Assembly (NCBI RefSeq): GCF_051020975.1
Contig: NC_135038.1
Location: forward strand, 1,114,001 to 1,178,000
Direction of reading: 5' to 3'
DNA length: 64,000 nucleotides
Origin: Osmia lignaria lignaria
Taxonomy: Eukaryota; Arthropoda; Insecta; Hymenoptera; Megachilidae
The notes under the pieces were generated by a model, which saw nothing but the letters and a program-made list of their open reading frames with translations, was not told the origin of the DNA and made no database searches. Shown here piece after piece: positions 51,442-63,275 of this stretch. Positions within the stretch are counted from its first letter, which is position 1. Every line of letters begins with the position of its first letter. A program made the translations under genes and the position numbers.

Positions 51442-51952
51442 TGTCGATTTTGAACATTCGACGAGGAAACACCTCGTGTACACGCGTTTCTTCACCGAGA
51501 GAACGAAGGCGATTAGAAAACACCGTAGGTTTGGAGAGGTGCCGGACGGGAGGACGATGAGGTTATCAAGAATGAACCAGAGTTGCGTTTAAATGAACAA
51601 AATGTATTTATGCTCGTTGTTTGCGACGGTTGTACAAAGACAATAAATTCTTAATTCTGTGTTTAATACAATAAGAGACTTGAAGAAAGATTCTAAGTAT
51701 GCCCGCGTATTCCTGAAGCGGAAAGTTCGGAATTTCGGAGCGAAGGCGAAGCGCGATGTTTCGGCGATCGAAGACTAATTAAGAATAAAGACGAGACGGT
51801 TAAAATCAACCCGCTTAAATATCGAAGAATTCCCTTCGTTCCAGGAGCCGTCCATCACCTCTCCGCCGAACTCGTCACGCTCCGTCGCGTCGGTCAGCGG
51901 AGCCAGCGAAACGGTAGCGAGGTGATATATAAACACCTGGTACAAAAGGGCA
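51442..51952. mobile_element. Probable solo LTR (511 bp)
   Basis: TGTCGATTTTGAAC at the left and AAAAGGGCA at the right, flanked by cactg (51437-51441) and tactg (51953-51957): one mismatch in five. The interior has the usual LTR look: a GC-rich part, an aataaattc polyA-like site near 51650, and no coding sequence. Less certain than the others because the duplication is imperfect. Confidence 0.5.
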
Positions 51953-51957
51953 TACTG

Positions 51958-52430
51958 TTACGATAGCGTTGAATGGTTCAGATTTTATATAAGGCCTATT
52001 ATGAGATAATCAAATTGATTTATAGTAGGCTGTTTATAGAAATCCATAAGAGATTAGACGTCTTTAGTGATTTACCATTAACTTTAAACGTTTTAAACTA
52101 AATTGAAGCCGTTCAAATTTGAAACGTTCGGTTTTCGCTCGAACACTCCTACTAAATGTGAAACGTTTCATCACAATCGGTACATTCCCTGCAGCATAAA
52201 CGCCAGAAGATATAAATGAAGTATTACGTTTTTTGCGATATAAGTCATTAGGAATGAAAAAATACAAACATTTTTTTACGAGACCAATCGGGAGATATAC
52301 TCCACAAGATGCAAAATTTTCGATCTGATTGATCCATCCGTCTCGGCGTAATCGATGAACATACACAAAAAAAAGAATATACACATCGAATTGAGTATCC
52401 TCCTTCTTTTGGAAGTCGGATAAAAATAGT
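51958..52430. other. No recognised gene
   Basis: AT-rich. The 106-residue minus-strand frame (52064-52384) has no domain I recognise. Confidence 0.4.
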
Positions 52431-53374
52431 AAAACGTCAAATCAAGCAGCAGGAAGCGAATTGCAAGGAATAGCAAAGAATATTTAACACATTACACCAT
52501 TGTATCATTGCGAATAATTAAACCGATAAAATGAAAAATTGACCAATGATGTGAAATAAAATATGGTGTCAAACAGCAAATAGCAAATAGCAAATATCAA
52601 ATATCAGTCAGCATTAGCTAGATTAAATTCGGCAACAGAATAGCTGCAGACTGCCTAACACCACTACCAAGAGCAAAACAAAACAAAACATCATTTCATT
52701 AACAACATCCTAAAGGTAAGAAGCAAGCCAACCCATTAATAATCAAGGTCAACAAGTATTAACCTCAAAACTTCTCACCCCTTTCAGATCAACTAATGGA
52801 AATTGATTAATTAATTAATCAAGATCAATAACCTAGTCAAGTTAGAGAAAACAATCAGCAATAAATAGGCGAAGAAGAAAGTGATAGAAAGCTAGTAAGT
52901 ATGACAGAAAGTAAATAGGATAAAGCATGGCCCTAAAACAGCGGAGTTCAATGCCAAATAGGCACCATGTAACACAAAAGGGTTATCAACCAGTGCAAGA
53001 GACTTGTTCAAGAAAGAAACAAGATAATTAACCAAGGAAAGCTTGATTGCTGACACAAAAGAGGAGCAAGGTAATAATTACAAGCATAACATAAAGTAAA
53101 AAGAAAGGAATGCGAGTAATGTGAAAATAGCAAAATCTAATAACGTGAACATTAAAATTATTATAGAAACATTATGCTACTGCACCGTTTACGACACGAA
53201 GAGAAGTCATAACTAAATTAAAAATAAGTTACTGAATAGCAAGCAAGTCGAGAAGGGATCAAAGACAAGCTATAAATGTTAAATTAACAGGAACCTTATA
53301 CCGTAGCGAACAACCAAATAAAACATAGCAGTAGAAAAGAAGAAGATGTGCAACCGACACAATGCAAAACGACT

Positions 53375-53636
53375 AAAATAGAATAAAATAAAATAAAATA
53401 AAACACAATAAAATACAATACAATACAATACAATACAATACAATGCAATGCAATGCAATGCAATGCAATGCAATGCAATGCAATGCAATGCAATGCAATG
53501 CAATGCAATACAATACAATACAATACAATACAATACAATACAATACAAATGGGATGGAATGGAATGGAATGGAATGGAATAGAATAGAATAAAATAAAAT
53601 GAAATAAACTGAAATAAAATAAAATAAAATAAAAAG
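53375..53636 (+). repeat. Pentanucleotide microsatellite with zoned variants
   Basis: A continuous 5-bp periodicity (AATxx) changes register sequence in zones: AATAA, AATAC, a central AATGC block (about 53443-53508), AATAC again, then AATGG, AATAG and AATAA. The zones are roughly symmetrical about the AATGC core. The Ile/Leu/Cys/His-rich frames on the minus strand are products of the repeat. Confidence 0.95.
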
Positions 53637-53977
53637 AGCTGAATAAAATCAACTGAACGATGTAGTTTAAATAAACTTAAACGCATTACACTACCATACC
53701 ATTGCAAACATAATGTCAATTACGATGACAGATAATTTAATGTAAACAGGCAATCCATGAGGGAGAATAAGAAACCAATATAATGTAAAACGAAGTAAAA
53801 CAACTCGAGGTAACTGATAGAACAGCAAACAACAAAATAAAACAGCAAAATAAATTGTGTAGAATACGCGTAAAGCCAGTCAGACGGGTAGAAATAAAAC
53901 ATCAACTAAAGAGTTATTACTAGGATTATATATTATACATAAATAAACTATGCACATATTAAAATAGAATAAAATAT

Positions 53978-54420
53978 ATGATGAATCATAGTATAGCGAC
54001 TTCGTCGCTACCATGCCCTTGCAGGGATTTATTGCCTTTTTGAAGGAAAGGCTTGGGCGAGCCTGGTTAAGGTCGAGTCTAACATTTGGTGACCATTTGC
54101 ACACACCTGGGTTTTTCGTGGCGAACAATGAGCGCGGACGTTGGCCACATCGGTGGAAAGTTTTCCCGCGTCATTTTTCACGCCGTTTTCGGTAAGTTGC
54201 GTGCTGGTTGTCCTTGTTGTTTTGACTAGTTATATATAACCCTGGTTTGTGCGAGGACTTTACTTGGGCCTCGATTGTACAGGACGAAAGTCACGGTCGT
54301 CTCCGAATATATTTTTGTACTTTGGAATCTAGTAATTTGGAAATAAATTCTTCCGCCGATAATTGTGAGTGTGTGGATGTCATTCCTTATTTATTTATCA
54401 TCCCACAATAGATTAAGGGA
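53978..54420 (+). other. LTR-like sequence, unresolved
   Basis: GC-richer stretch with gagcctggttaaggtcgagt, a tatataaccc TATA-like motif (about 54231) and an aataaattc polyA-like site (about 54342), ending near tcatcccaca (54411). The arrangement suggests an LTR, but I found no matching duplication. Confidence 0.35.
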
Positions 54421-54539
54421 ATGCGAGCCCGCCTAATGTAAGACAGATAAAATAACACGAATAAAATCAAATCGAACAATAGAATGTAAATTGCAAGGAT
54501 TATTAAACATTGTGTAGCCATACCGCTAACCCTAAGCCT

Positions 54540-55345
54540 TTTGTTTTTTTTTTCTTGTTTGTTTATGGAACAGAAAATACATTTACGTACGCGGGGGTGG
54601 TTCTCCCTGTCGCACTATTCGGCTAAGGGGGGCCGGGCAGTGTGGGACTCATACCACCCAGAAGGGGTGATACACTACCCACTAAAACCTGTCCCTTCAG
54701 CGTGGGCCGCTGGTACCCTTTCATCCTTGTTGGATATCCCAGGAATACCGGCGTATAGCCATAACGACGCTTCCTTTTAACCGCAATCCGCCACGCAAGC
54801 GTGAGGGATTGCGAATCCACGTCGTTGCACCCCCGATCAAGCGGTTGTGACATTTCCAACCTGCACAGCATGCACATACAGGAATTTCTCGCGATCAGGA
54901 CCGGGACCCTGTCTTCTTCCACCTGGTTGATTGCTGAAGGTGTGCCTTATCCCTGATGTTATCACTGCCACCTATACTATCACGAGGACATGCTTTTTTT
55001 CTTTTCAGCACGATCAGGCCCGGGACATCTCATTTACCGCGATGATCGTGGCGTGTCTTCGTCTACCTGGTTGGTTGCTGTTGATGTGCCTTATCCCTGA
55101 TGTCATCACTGCCACCAGGCTTTTTTTCTTCAGCACGGCCAGACCCGGGACATCTTGTTTCCGCGGTGATCGTGCCGTGTCTTCTTCCACCTGGTTGGTT
55201 GAGGATGTCCTGAACCTGCACCTGTCCCTCTCAGAGGACAGGTACCTTTCTTCGTTCTCTTCAACACGACCAGGCCCGGGACATATCGTTTTCTCGGTGA
55301 CCGTGCCGTGTCTTCTTCCACCTGGTTGGTAGCTAAAGGTGTGCC
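54540..55345 (-). mobile_element. R1-type LINE 3' fragment with ~130-bp tandem repeats
   Basis: On the minus strand the end has the shared tail: GGTTTTAGTGGGTAGTGTAT (about 54671-54690), a cccacactgcccggcc block, then an A-rich terminus (54544-54556). Upstream of it in element sense lie about 3.5 tandem units of roughly 130 bp. They are marked by cacctggttg-type sites near 54920, 55063, 55191 and 55320, each with a cccgggacat and a gtgatcgtgccgtgtcttc block. No ORF2 is present, so this is a 5'-truncated copy or a non-autonomous relative. The ORFs across the repeats are incidental. Confidence 0.7.
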
Positions 55346-55630
55346 TTGTCCCTGATGTCGTCACATCTCCGTAAATTCGCCTCCAGCTACCTGCTACACT
55401 CAAACGCCTCCAGCAAGCATCGAGTGTACAACATAATAAATAATCAACCGCACACCAGACAACCCAAAGGCATGCAACCGTGCGAAACATGTAGATGAAC
55501 ACGCAGATGAACAGATGAACAAAATAAGAATAAGAATTAAGAATTGATATAAAAACATAAAAGCAAAGAGAGAACAAGCTACACTAACAATCAACAGCAA
55601 TTGCTGCAATTCCCGATAATAACTATCAAT

Positions 55631-56240
55631 TGTTCGAAAATGAAATTTCTACCGTCCCCGCGCGGACCGCGGCAGCACTCTGCAGCGCGACCGACAGCCA
55701 CATTGGATGCCGGTCAGGCCGACCAATCAGCGCGCGTTACGTCAGCAAGAAGAAGCCAACGGCTCCAGCTGCGAAGAAGAACGCTGTGCGGCCATTATCG
55801 TTTTGTTTAGCATACGAAGCACACATGCACAACGCAATTAACAAATTTACCTTGCAATCTCGCGAATTCCTATTCGAAAAGCTCGCTCTCATGAGCGCGT
55901 TCTATTACCGACGGCGCGAACTCGCGAGTTCATTAACTCTGCAAATCCACGCGATTAATAAAATTTCGTGGTGGCCACGTGTTGGCACAACACGTGGTTT
56001 TCATACAACTCGTTTCAATCTCGATTCTGCGCGACGCGTGTGAATTGTAAACGATCATTCAAGCTCTTGCAATTTATCTCTATTGTTCAACGAACTGTAA
56101 ATACTGTACATAATTTGTGTTTGTGTAAATATATATTGTGAACTGTTCAAACTCGTTCATTTTGTCTCACCGCCATTCCGTTGCAACCGAACCGGTAATC
56201 TCGAAACAATCGCGGACTCTCTCGAGCTCAAAATCGAACA
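55631..56240. mobile_element. Solo LTR (610 bp), TSD caat
   Basis: Starts TGTTCGAAAATG and ends CTCAAAATCGAACA, with a perfect 7-bp inverted terminus (TGTTCGA/TCGAACA). Flanked by caat at 55627-55630 and 56241-56244. GC-rich 5' half; a gtaaatatatattgtg polyA-like region near 56120. The 137-residue frame at 55630-56043 runs from the LTR end and shows no domain. Confidence 0.85.
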
Positions 56241-57363
56241 CAATTGTCAACTAATCACATAGGATATTCGAACGCCCACAGAAGGACGACCACCACAATC
56301 ACCGGCTGTAAAACCATTCATCGCACAGTTACGCAGTATTGCATCATTACCATTGAAGATAATTCCGGTACTCAAAATATCATACCGATACAACTGGAAA
56401 TCTAAATACCCAAAGCATAATGCATAATGCAAAATAAAATAAGTACGACGAATAAATCAGATCAGACAACAAAAGGTAAATTATGTCAATTATTAACACG
56501 CTAAGCTACCGTACCGCTATAAATAAATATTGTACCGATACAAATGAATGGCTACTTACCCGAGTAACGAAAGTAAAATAAATAACACACGGTTAAGGTT
56601 CAAGCCATAAGATTCAATATAAGCAAAGTCAACGCGCAACATAACATGTTAAGATTATTTACAGGAACCTCATACCACGATACCAACGAGAAAATAAACC
56701 CAATAAGAGTCAGCAGGCCAACCGAAACGGCTAAATTAGGTAATAAATCGGGATGAATGGAGGGCAGATTCAATAAGAGAAAGAAAAGACATATGGATCC
56801 AGCAAAAGGGAATGTGAATCCGACATAATGTGAGTGAATAAAAGATGAATACCATGGATAAATCAGATTGAATAATAAGTAAACTACATGGATTATTAAC
56901 ATTATGCTACCGTACCATTGCAATAAAATACTGTATCGATACAGGTGACAATAACGCATAACAAAATAAACAAACAGCAAGATGTAATTGTAATTGCCCG
57001 AACTTGCGCGGAGCTCGCAAACGAACGAGACCAAGTAGTACTAAATTAATAAATCGAGGAAAACAGAGCAATTAGTAAAAGAACGCTAATGTGAACCCGG
57101 CAGGAGAGAATGTGGGCCCAGCATAATGCGCGATAACATAAACATAATAAATAAGATCAATCGGACGATAAAATGTAACATCCCACAAGACGAAGAATAA
57201 AAAAAGGGGAAGAATAAAAAAAATATATGTAAACATTTTTTATTTTTTATAACAGTTTATTTATTTTCTTTGTACTCGATGATTAATTATAATAATAATA
57301 GCCTTTGTGTTTTATAATAAAAAAAACCCTTGTATTTATTAACGATAACCGTGTTTAATTAAT

Positions 57364-58621
57364 AACTAGCATCCCCGTTGCGGCTTCGCCCGCTCTCATA
57401 AATAAAAACTTCGAGAATTTAAAGTAATAATTGTTATATTGTTTTTTGGTGATCAATCTCTAGTATTTCAGAAAAGTATTGCTGCCTGCAAAAACAGTAG
57501 AAAAGCGGTGATCCCATACTAACGCGTACGTTGTCACGATCGCACACGGATAGGCAGAATTCAATGCGATAGTTTCCACAGTTTTCCGAAAATATCTCAA
57601 AAACTAAGGTCGAGCGGCGGTTATATGTATAGCAAAAAGTTGTTTAAAATGTTGATTTCTACACTATATTTAAAAATCATCGAAATCGGAGGTGCGGTCC
57701 GTAGTCTAAATAATTATCTTCACCCCTGAACTAGATTTGCGCCTTTAGTGATTGATTAGAACGAAATCCTGAATTATGTTTTTAATCATTCGTATGGGTG
57801 ACCTTCGTAAGCAAAAACTAAGTCCGGTTTGTGTAATTCATGTAAATAGACCCTTTTACCCTTTTTACACTCTTAAGGGTCCAATTTCTAAAAATCCCTT
57901 CTTCCTAGGTGCTTACGTCATAAGAGGAATACACTACTCGAATTTCATGTTTCTAGGTTCAGGGTTTGGGCTGGGCGTTGATGAATCAGTCAGGACATTT
58001 GTCCTTCTTGCCCGGTTAAACTTCGACACCTCCAGTGTGTATATGGAATGTTTTGATTCAATCTCTCTGGCTTTTCGCCAACTTTTATCAACTTTAACAG
58101 GTAATTATAATTCAAACTATATCGTGTTTGCTATCATTTTCAATTAGAAAAATCTCACCAATGCGCTAGTAAAAGTTTCATTAAAAAAAAATAAAAAATA
58201 AAAAAGTTTTATAATTGAATTGTTATTAGTCACACCGATACATTTCGGTTCTTTCCTTTGATTATTGGACCTCTCCCTCTCCTCCACTGTCCGTCCCTTT
58301 CTACGTTCACGCTTGGCTAGCATCGCGTGAAACCCGAGATTCGACACCTCGACTGGATATATGCAATGTTCGGGTCCCAATTTCTCTTGCATATATCCAG
58401 GATTTACTGTACACGCCCAGAAACCTTCGCGGGCGTTCGCACAACAACTCACCAAAGTTTCATCGCAATCGGATGAATGGTGTAGGAACGCATACGGGAC
58501 AAACAAAGAAACATTTATTTATTTATATATAGATTTCATTAAAATCCGTTTAGCCGTTACACGTGAAAGAGGACCAAACGATCAGCATTTTCACTTTTAT
58601 ATATTAGTAAGGAGTAGGGAT
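57364..58621 (+). repeat. LINE/SINE-type repeat fragments with RTE-like ends
   Basis: Starts actagcatccccgttgcggc with ttcgcccgc, an opening often seen in insect SINE/LINE fragments. Two 3'-end-like blocks follow: 58449-58533 (agtttcatcgcaatcgg ... tatatatagat) and 58539-58621 (aaatccgtttagccgttaca ... tatattagtaaggag). The latter pattern is typical of 3' ends of RTE-like LINEs and their SINEs, from memory. The 123-residue frame at 57776-58147 has no recognised domain. Confidence 0.4.
58085..58400 (-). repeat. Interspersed repeat, inverted copy of 20835-21130
   Basis: Reverse complement of the repeat at 20835, from ttcaaactatatcgtgttt to tttactgtaca. Substitutions are frequent, so both copies are old. 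It lies within the RTE-like fragment. Confidence 0.65.
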
Positions 58622-58834
58622 ATCATGCAAACTTTGCGAATTTTCTTTTTGGTAAGCACGAACGCGTAGTCACCTAGCGGTTGGGAGTGGTAGTCAGAGA
58701 GTAGCGAGCATAGGCTCAGAGTGCTGAATGCTCAACATATTCTTACGTATTTCTACGCGGATATAATATCATTTTTATTAAAATAATATAGCCTATGTCA
58801 CTCTAGACAAGGCAAGGAAGCTACTGTTAAAATC

Positions 58835-58922
58835 TGATATCAATCGGTTAAGTAGTTTTTGAAATTTTTCTGTACATACAAACAAACGCTGTCTCTTTAT
58901 ATAATAGTATAATAACTAACTT
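58835..58922 (+). repeat. LINE/SINE-type 3' end
   Basis: tcaatcggttaagtagtttt followed by tacatacaaacaaacgctg and a tatataatagtata end: the same architecture as the two blocks at 58449 and 58539. Confidence 0.4.
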
Positions 58923-58940
58923 TGTTCCGGATTAAGAGCG

Positions 58941-59396
58941 TGTTGGCGAAATTCCTCAAGTCCACGCAGCACGACGAAGTTGACAACGAAAATACTTCGT
59001 TGGTGCGTCGTTACCGATAACGGCAGCACCTCTCAGGTCCACTTTGTCCACGCGGTTCCTTCCCCACGCCGGAACCGGCACGATCGACGCCATGATCGAT
59101 TTCCTTCATCTTGATCGAACGCTCAGAGTATACGCACGTGCTTCACTTGCCCACGCTCTCGTTTAGATCAAGCTCAGTTTTCGCATCATTATATTACGAA
59201 TCATTGACCGCGCTACGCCCACGCATTTACTTTGTAATTTGATCGTGCCCGCGCAGTGTAATTGTTGATTTTGTACATTGTTTGTGTAACTGGTGTTTTC
59301 TCTTTGTACATAGTTGACGCGCAATAAACGGATTTTGTTTCTTGCAAAGTGTGCCTCGTTTTCTCAGTTCGCTCAGCCCACGTGAACACGCAAACA
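58941..59396 (-). mobile_element. Solo LTR family A, copy 2 (inverted), TSD gagcg
   Basis: On the plus strand it starts TGTTGGCGAAATTCC and ends GAACACGCAAACA. gagcg flanks it at 58936-58940 and 59397-59401. Its first 170 bp are the complement of the GC-rich part of the copies at 38957 and 62802 (ccatgatcgat, accggttccg-type, ttcgttggtgcg). Confidence 0.88.
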
Positions 59397-59401
59397 GAGC
59401 G

Positions 59402-59985
59402 CGACAATTCAAAATAGGCATAGTTTACGCCAAACGCCGAAAACGCCTCGGCGTTGTCATCGCGCTAACAGTTTATAAAAACCGCGACGCGGTAACGAGA
59501 GTCTACTCTTTCGCACTTCCCGACAAAAGCAAGTTTAAGTAACATTTGTGTACGCGACGAATTCGCCCACGGTACTTCGATTGAAAGTACATGTTCACAT
59601 CAGTTTGCCTTTACGAATTAAAGGCATCAAAGTGTAAAAGTGACTAAACACTCCTTCTTGCTTATTAAATTATATTACTTACATTAAAGGTAATTCTACA
59701 AATTTTATTAAAAGTCCTTCCTTCCTTTACTAAAATTAACCGGCGTTTAGCCCAAAGGAAAAATTTATTCTCTGTGCGCAACAAACTTATATGAATTTTA
59801 TAAACATTCTTTATTATTCTTTTCGATTTTTGCAAAATTTTTTACGATTACCATTCGTTATCGGTAGCTCACGGAGCTCACGCACAACCTGTCCGAAGGG
59901 CTCCGCCGCCGAGACCAGCTCATGACATACGATAACTGATAACCGATGATGATATGGTAAAGATACACGATACAATGAAATTCCT
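59402..59985. other. No recognised feature
   Basis: AT-rich with a GC-rich island near 59870-59925. No frame, repeat end or RNA gene I can support. Confidence 0.45.
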
Positions 59986-59989
59986 ATTA

Positions 59990-60955
59990 TTTTTCAAAGA
60001 AAAAATTATATGATCGTAAAGTAAGAAGCAAGCTGCATAGGGGAATCTCATAGGGACATTAAAAATGTCCCTAGACCTAGTGAGCTGCGCGAGTTATGTA
60101 TGGTCTCTCGTGAACTGCAGTATAGTTAATCCGCAATGGATATGTTGATTCCCGTTGAACATTGTTTACTTGAAATTATGAAATGGGTAGAAAAAAAGTT
60201 TTTAATTTTGCGCCGCCTCCGAAAACTTTGAAATGTATTTGCTATCCTATTTAACGATTAAGTAGATATTATTCATAGCTGTGGAATATTGGTATTGTAA
60301 CGTGGTGCCACGTGTGCCCCCCTGTTACAATCGCCAAGCTCTCCTACCCTTCATTCCCACGCATCCATACTCCTTCCCTTACCTTATCCCCTTTTTTCCC
60401 ACCCGCCGGTATCGGGCCGATGGAGGCGACGGAAGGATCCCCAACAACGCTGCCACCCTACGGAAGTGTCTCAAGGCCGACGACAGCCTTACTGCCCCTC
60501 TCAATCCCTGGAGCCACCTGTCGTCCGGTATTCCACGTTTCGCGATATGACGAGACTCTTTTCCTTCCCTTACAGATTTCCCCTCTCTTTCCTCGCCAAC
60601 GCATAACGTAAAAGAACTTTTCCGTGAACCCTCCCAACCCTGAAAACTCCCTGCCCTATACGATCCTCCTCGCGTACTCCCCCGCGTAGTCTGTGTGACG
60701 GCCGACAGCGGTCGAGCTGCGAAACCCATCCCCTGTATAGTCCCCGATTTTCCCTCTGTTTCCTTTTGATTTCGATCGCCATAGCGAGTGGGTGGTGTCC
60801 AACAGTAAAGATTTTGTATTGTGAGTTTGCATAGAGTGCACCCACGTAAATCGGCTCACAGTATAAATGAAATAGAAATTATTTTACACTTTTTAGTGCA
60901 TTTTGAAGTCAGATTTTGTTTTGTTAAAAATTATTTTATTATTATTAACCCCGTA
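59990..60955 (+). repeat. Palindromic MITE fragment, split by solo LTR
   Basis: 59990-60295 and 60861-60955 together follow the right arm and part of the left arm of the element at 36945-38022 (ctagacctagtg, tcgtgaactgcagtatag, gccgcctccgaaaactttg, aaatgaaatagaaattattt). The split lies within ggtataaatg. Confidence 0.8.
60296..60860 (+). mobile_element. Solo LTR (565 bp), TSD gtat
   Basis: Starts TGTAACGTGGTGCC and ends AATCGGCTCACA, flanked by gtat at 60292-60295 and 60861-60864. Removal restores attggtataaatgaaat as in the intact MITE at 37930. A related fragment ends at 36463. Frames at 60281-60845 are incidental to its GC-rich sequence. Confidence 0.9.
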
Positions 60956-61018
60956 CAGTAAAAAAGTGCATGTACAGTATGTATGAATAGGCTCGAATCA
61001 TTCAATGGACATCAATAT

Positions 61019-61405
61019 TGTTTGGGAGACAATGGTCGGGGAAGACGGCCCGATCCTTCTCCCCACTCGCGTTCCGTGCCAAATTTACGGAACGCGTTAA
61101 TTAGTCACGCACAGTCGTTCGGCAAACACCGAACTGGCGCGAGTATAGTTCGAAAACGATTGGAACTACGTCATCATCGTTCTTGAGACCATCGCGTCCG
61201 CCTATCTTTAACCCGTTCGAGCTTCGAGTTGGGTTCACACAACATTATAATAAAACGAATTATTTTCTTTCTGTGCAACCTCTGAGTTTTTCTCATTGAC
61301 CACCCGTTTCCGCGCGACGCGCGTCCAGGACTTCGAGCGTTCTTGCGAACGCTTTACCGGCGAGAAAGCGGAACCAACTGAATTCCGCTCGTTCTCTAAC
61401 GAACA
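61019..61405 (+). mobile_element. Solo LTR (387 bp), TSD aatat
   Basis: Starts TGTTTGGGAGAC and ends TCTCTAACGAACA, flanked by aatat at 61014-61018 and 61406-61410. It has a GC-rich first half, an aataaaacg polyA-like site near 61250 and no coding content. Confidence 0.85.
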
Positions 61406-61468
61406 AATATCATTATCAGTGTAAGCATATTAAGAATACTTCCATAATATGCTATATATACAGAGTGC

Positions 61469-61748
61469 GACTACGTCAACAATCGAAGAGGGATGATTGA
61501 CAAGGTGATTCTAAACAACTTTTTCCTTTGCCAAAGTGTTGATTAACGCTTCGTTTTCGAATTATTAACAAAAAACACTGGCCAATCAGAGCGCGCCTTT
61601 AGCGCGGGCCGAACCACGAGAGTGTTGGGTTTTGGGCAGTGTTCTTTGTTAATAACTCGAAAACGAAGCCTTAATCGACAGTTTGGCAAAGAAAAAAGTG
61701 GTTTAGAATCACCTTGTCAATCATCTCCCTTCGGTTGTTGACGTAGTC
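61469..61748. mobile_element. 280-bp palindromic MITE
   Basis: Two ~113-bp arms (61469-61581 and 61636-61748) are near-perfect inverses: gactacgtcaac...aacaaaaaacactg against cagtgttctttgtt...gttgacgtagtc. The loop is about 54 bp and GC-rich. Transcripts would fold into a long hairpin. No target duplication is obvious. A single arm occurs at 50955-51083. Confidence 0.85.
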
Positions 61749-61749
61749 C

Positions 61750-62796
61750 TGGGAACTTGTAGATTCTCGCTTTACATGGATAACCTTCACTCTGTATCTA
61801 ATAAAGATTAGCCTTTCGATCATATATAGAACAGGTATATAAGTAATTTTGTTCTGTTTTCTACCATAAGATGCGGGCAACCAGACCAGTCGATATGAAA
61901 AAGAAAGGTTGGAGTCTCATTTCAATAGTATAATGAGTAGGAACTGTCGTCGGCTGTTACAATAGGGTAAGTATACCAACGTTTATCTCATGATTAAGGG
62001 CACAGACTCCTTGTGCCATGACCTGTATGCGTGCACTCACACAATTAACGAAAAGCATGCACGTATACGCCATGCGCGAGAGAGACACTCAATTTCGTAG
62101 AATCGATTTTTCGTTTCGATAAATGCATAAATGAAATTTTCGCGTGTACAGCACACACGGGTAGACTTCGCTACAGGTTGATCTGGTCCGCTTGGACGCT
62201 AATAAACACCATACGTTGAGAGAAATCGTTTTTTCGAAACTGTAAGATTGAGACAGACGCTGTTGTAATCAAACAACATGGCTGCCGAATGCTGCGTTCG
62301 GCTGCATTTTAGCAAATATTGGACGATTTAATGGTTTTTTCACCGATAGCACACCACACAGACCTTCCTTGAACTAGCACAATATCACTGAAGTTCGATT
62401 TTTCACAATTTATCACTTCTGGAAGATGTAAAATCGACTCTACGATTTGCACGCATCAGACGTAAAATAGACGTAAGAATAGTTCAATGATTCTCCGTCA
62501 GAGGCATTTATGGTATATTTGACCACGTCATCATCAAAGTCGACAAAAACACAAATCAGTCGATAAATGTAAATTCTAATTTGATCCCACTAACGGCTAC
62601 GCGAATCTAGCCACAAGTAAGGCATAGTTGCCGTAACATATTAAGACTACTATCACGTTGTTGCCACGTCTGTTACAATTGTAATCATCAACAAAATGAA
62701 TCAGCTCGAGCCGATTTTGATTTCTGCCAGACATGGGAAAGAATAGTGCGCTCGAGAGAAAAAGAGGTCCGAGAATGAAACAATACATATACTAAT
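61750..62796. other. No recognised feature
   Basis: About 1 kb without a credible gene. The small minus-strand frames (62597-62883) have no domain. No transposon termini resolved. Confidence 0.45.
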
Positions 62797-62801
62797 GTGT
62801 G

Positions 62802-63275
62802 TGTTCGCGTTTTTAACGTGGTCTGCGAGGACTGAAATAAACACACCTGCGTAACGTTCACAACAATATATTTTGTACAACAAAGTATTTACACGATAAC
62901 TATTTACAATGTAAGCGTGGGCTGAAAATTGTACATCTATTTACACTTACGCTTACAAACACATGCGTGGACTAAATACACTACAAACTAATAAAACTAA
63001 GCGCGGGCTGAAACAATCAGCGTCGCGTGGACCGAAAAACTGCGTATCTTGCACGAAAGCGTGAGCAGCGAAAAACACGTGCGCATGAGTCAAGCGATCG
63101 AACAAGAAGAAGAAGAATCGATCATGGCGTCGATCGTACCGGTTCCGCGTGGAGAGGGGACCGCGTGGACAAAGTGGGCCCGAGAGGTGCTGCCGCTATC
63201 GGTAACGGCGCACCAACGAAGTATTTTCGTTGCCAACTTCGTCGTTTCGCGTAGACATGGGGGATTTCGCCAACA
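62802..63275 (+). mobile_element. Solo LTR family A, copy 3, TSD gtgtg
   Basis: Starts TGTTCGCGTTTTTAACG and ends GGATTTCGCCAACA, flanked by gtgtg at 62797-62801 and 63276-63280. The block from cgatcatggcgtcgatcgta to ttgccaacttcgtcg is almost identical to copy 1 (38957), so the family was recently active. Confidence 0.92.

Larger units (their letters stand above)
52431..57200 (+). repeat. Degenerate long-period repeat region
   Basis: A motif group recurs at irregular spacing of hundreds of bases: a gaataaaatca(a/g)at-type lead, a (t/a)gtaaatt-type core, then attattaaca(t/c) and a ctaccgtaccattgca-type end. Copies begin near 52431, 53115, 53641, 54461, 56452, 56859 and 57149. Individual copies are strongly diverged. 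The block is interrupted by a microsatellite, an R1-type tail and a solo LTR. It reads as the remains of an old satellite or of a repeat-rich element. No gene found in it. Confidence 0.5.

Noticed and set aside
53279..53719. 146-residue minus-strand frame rich in Ile, Leu, Cys, His
   Set aside because: Pure product of the pentanucleotide repeat.
53978..54420. tRNA or other RNA gene in the GC-richer block
   Set aside because: No cloverleaf or A/B-box pair that I could fold by eye; the layout looks more like an LTR.
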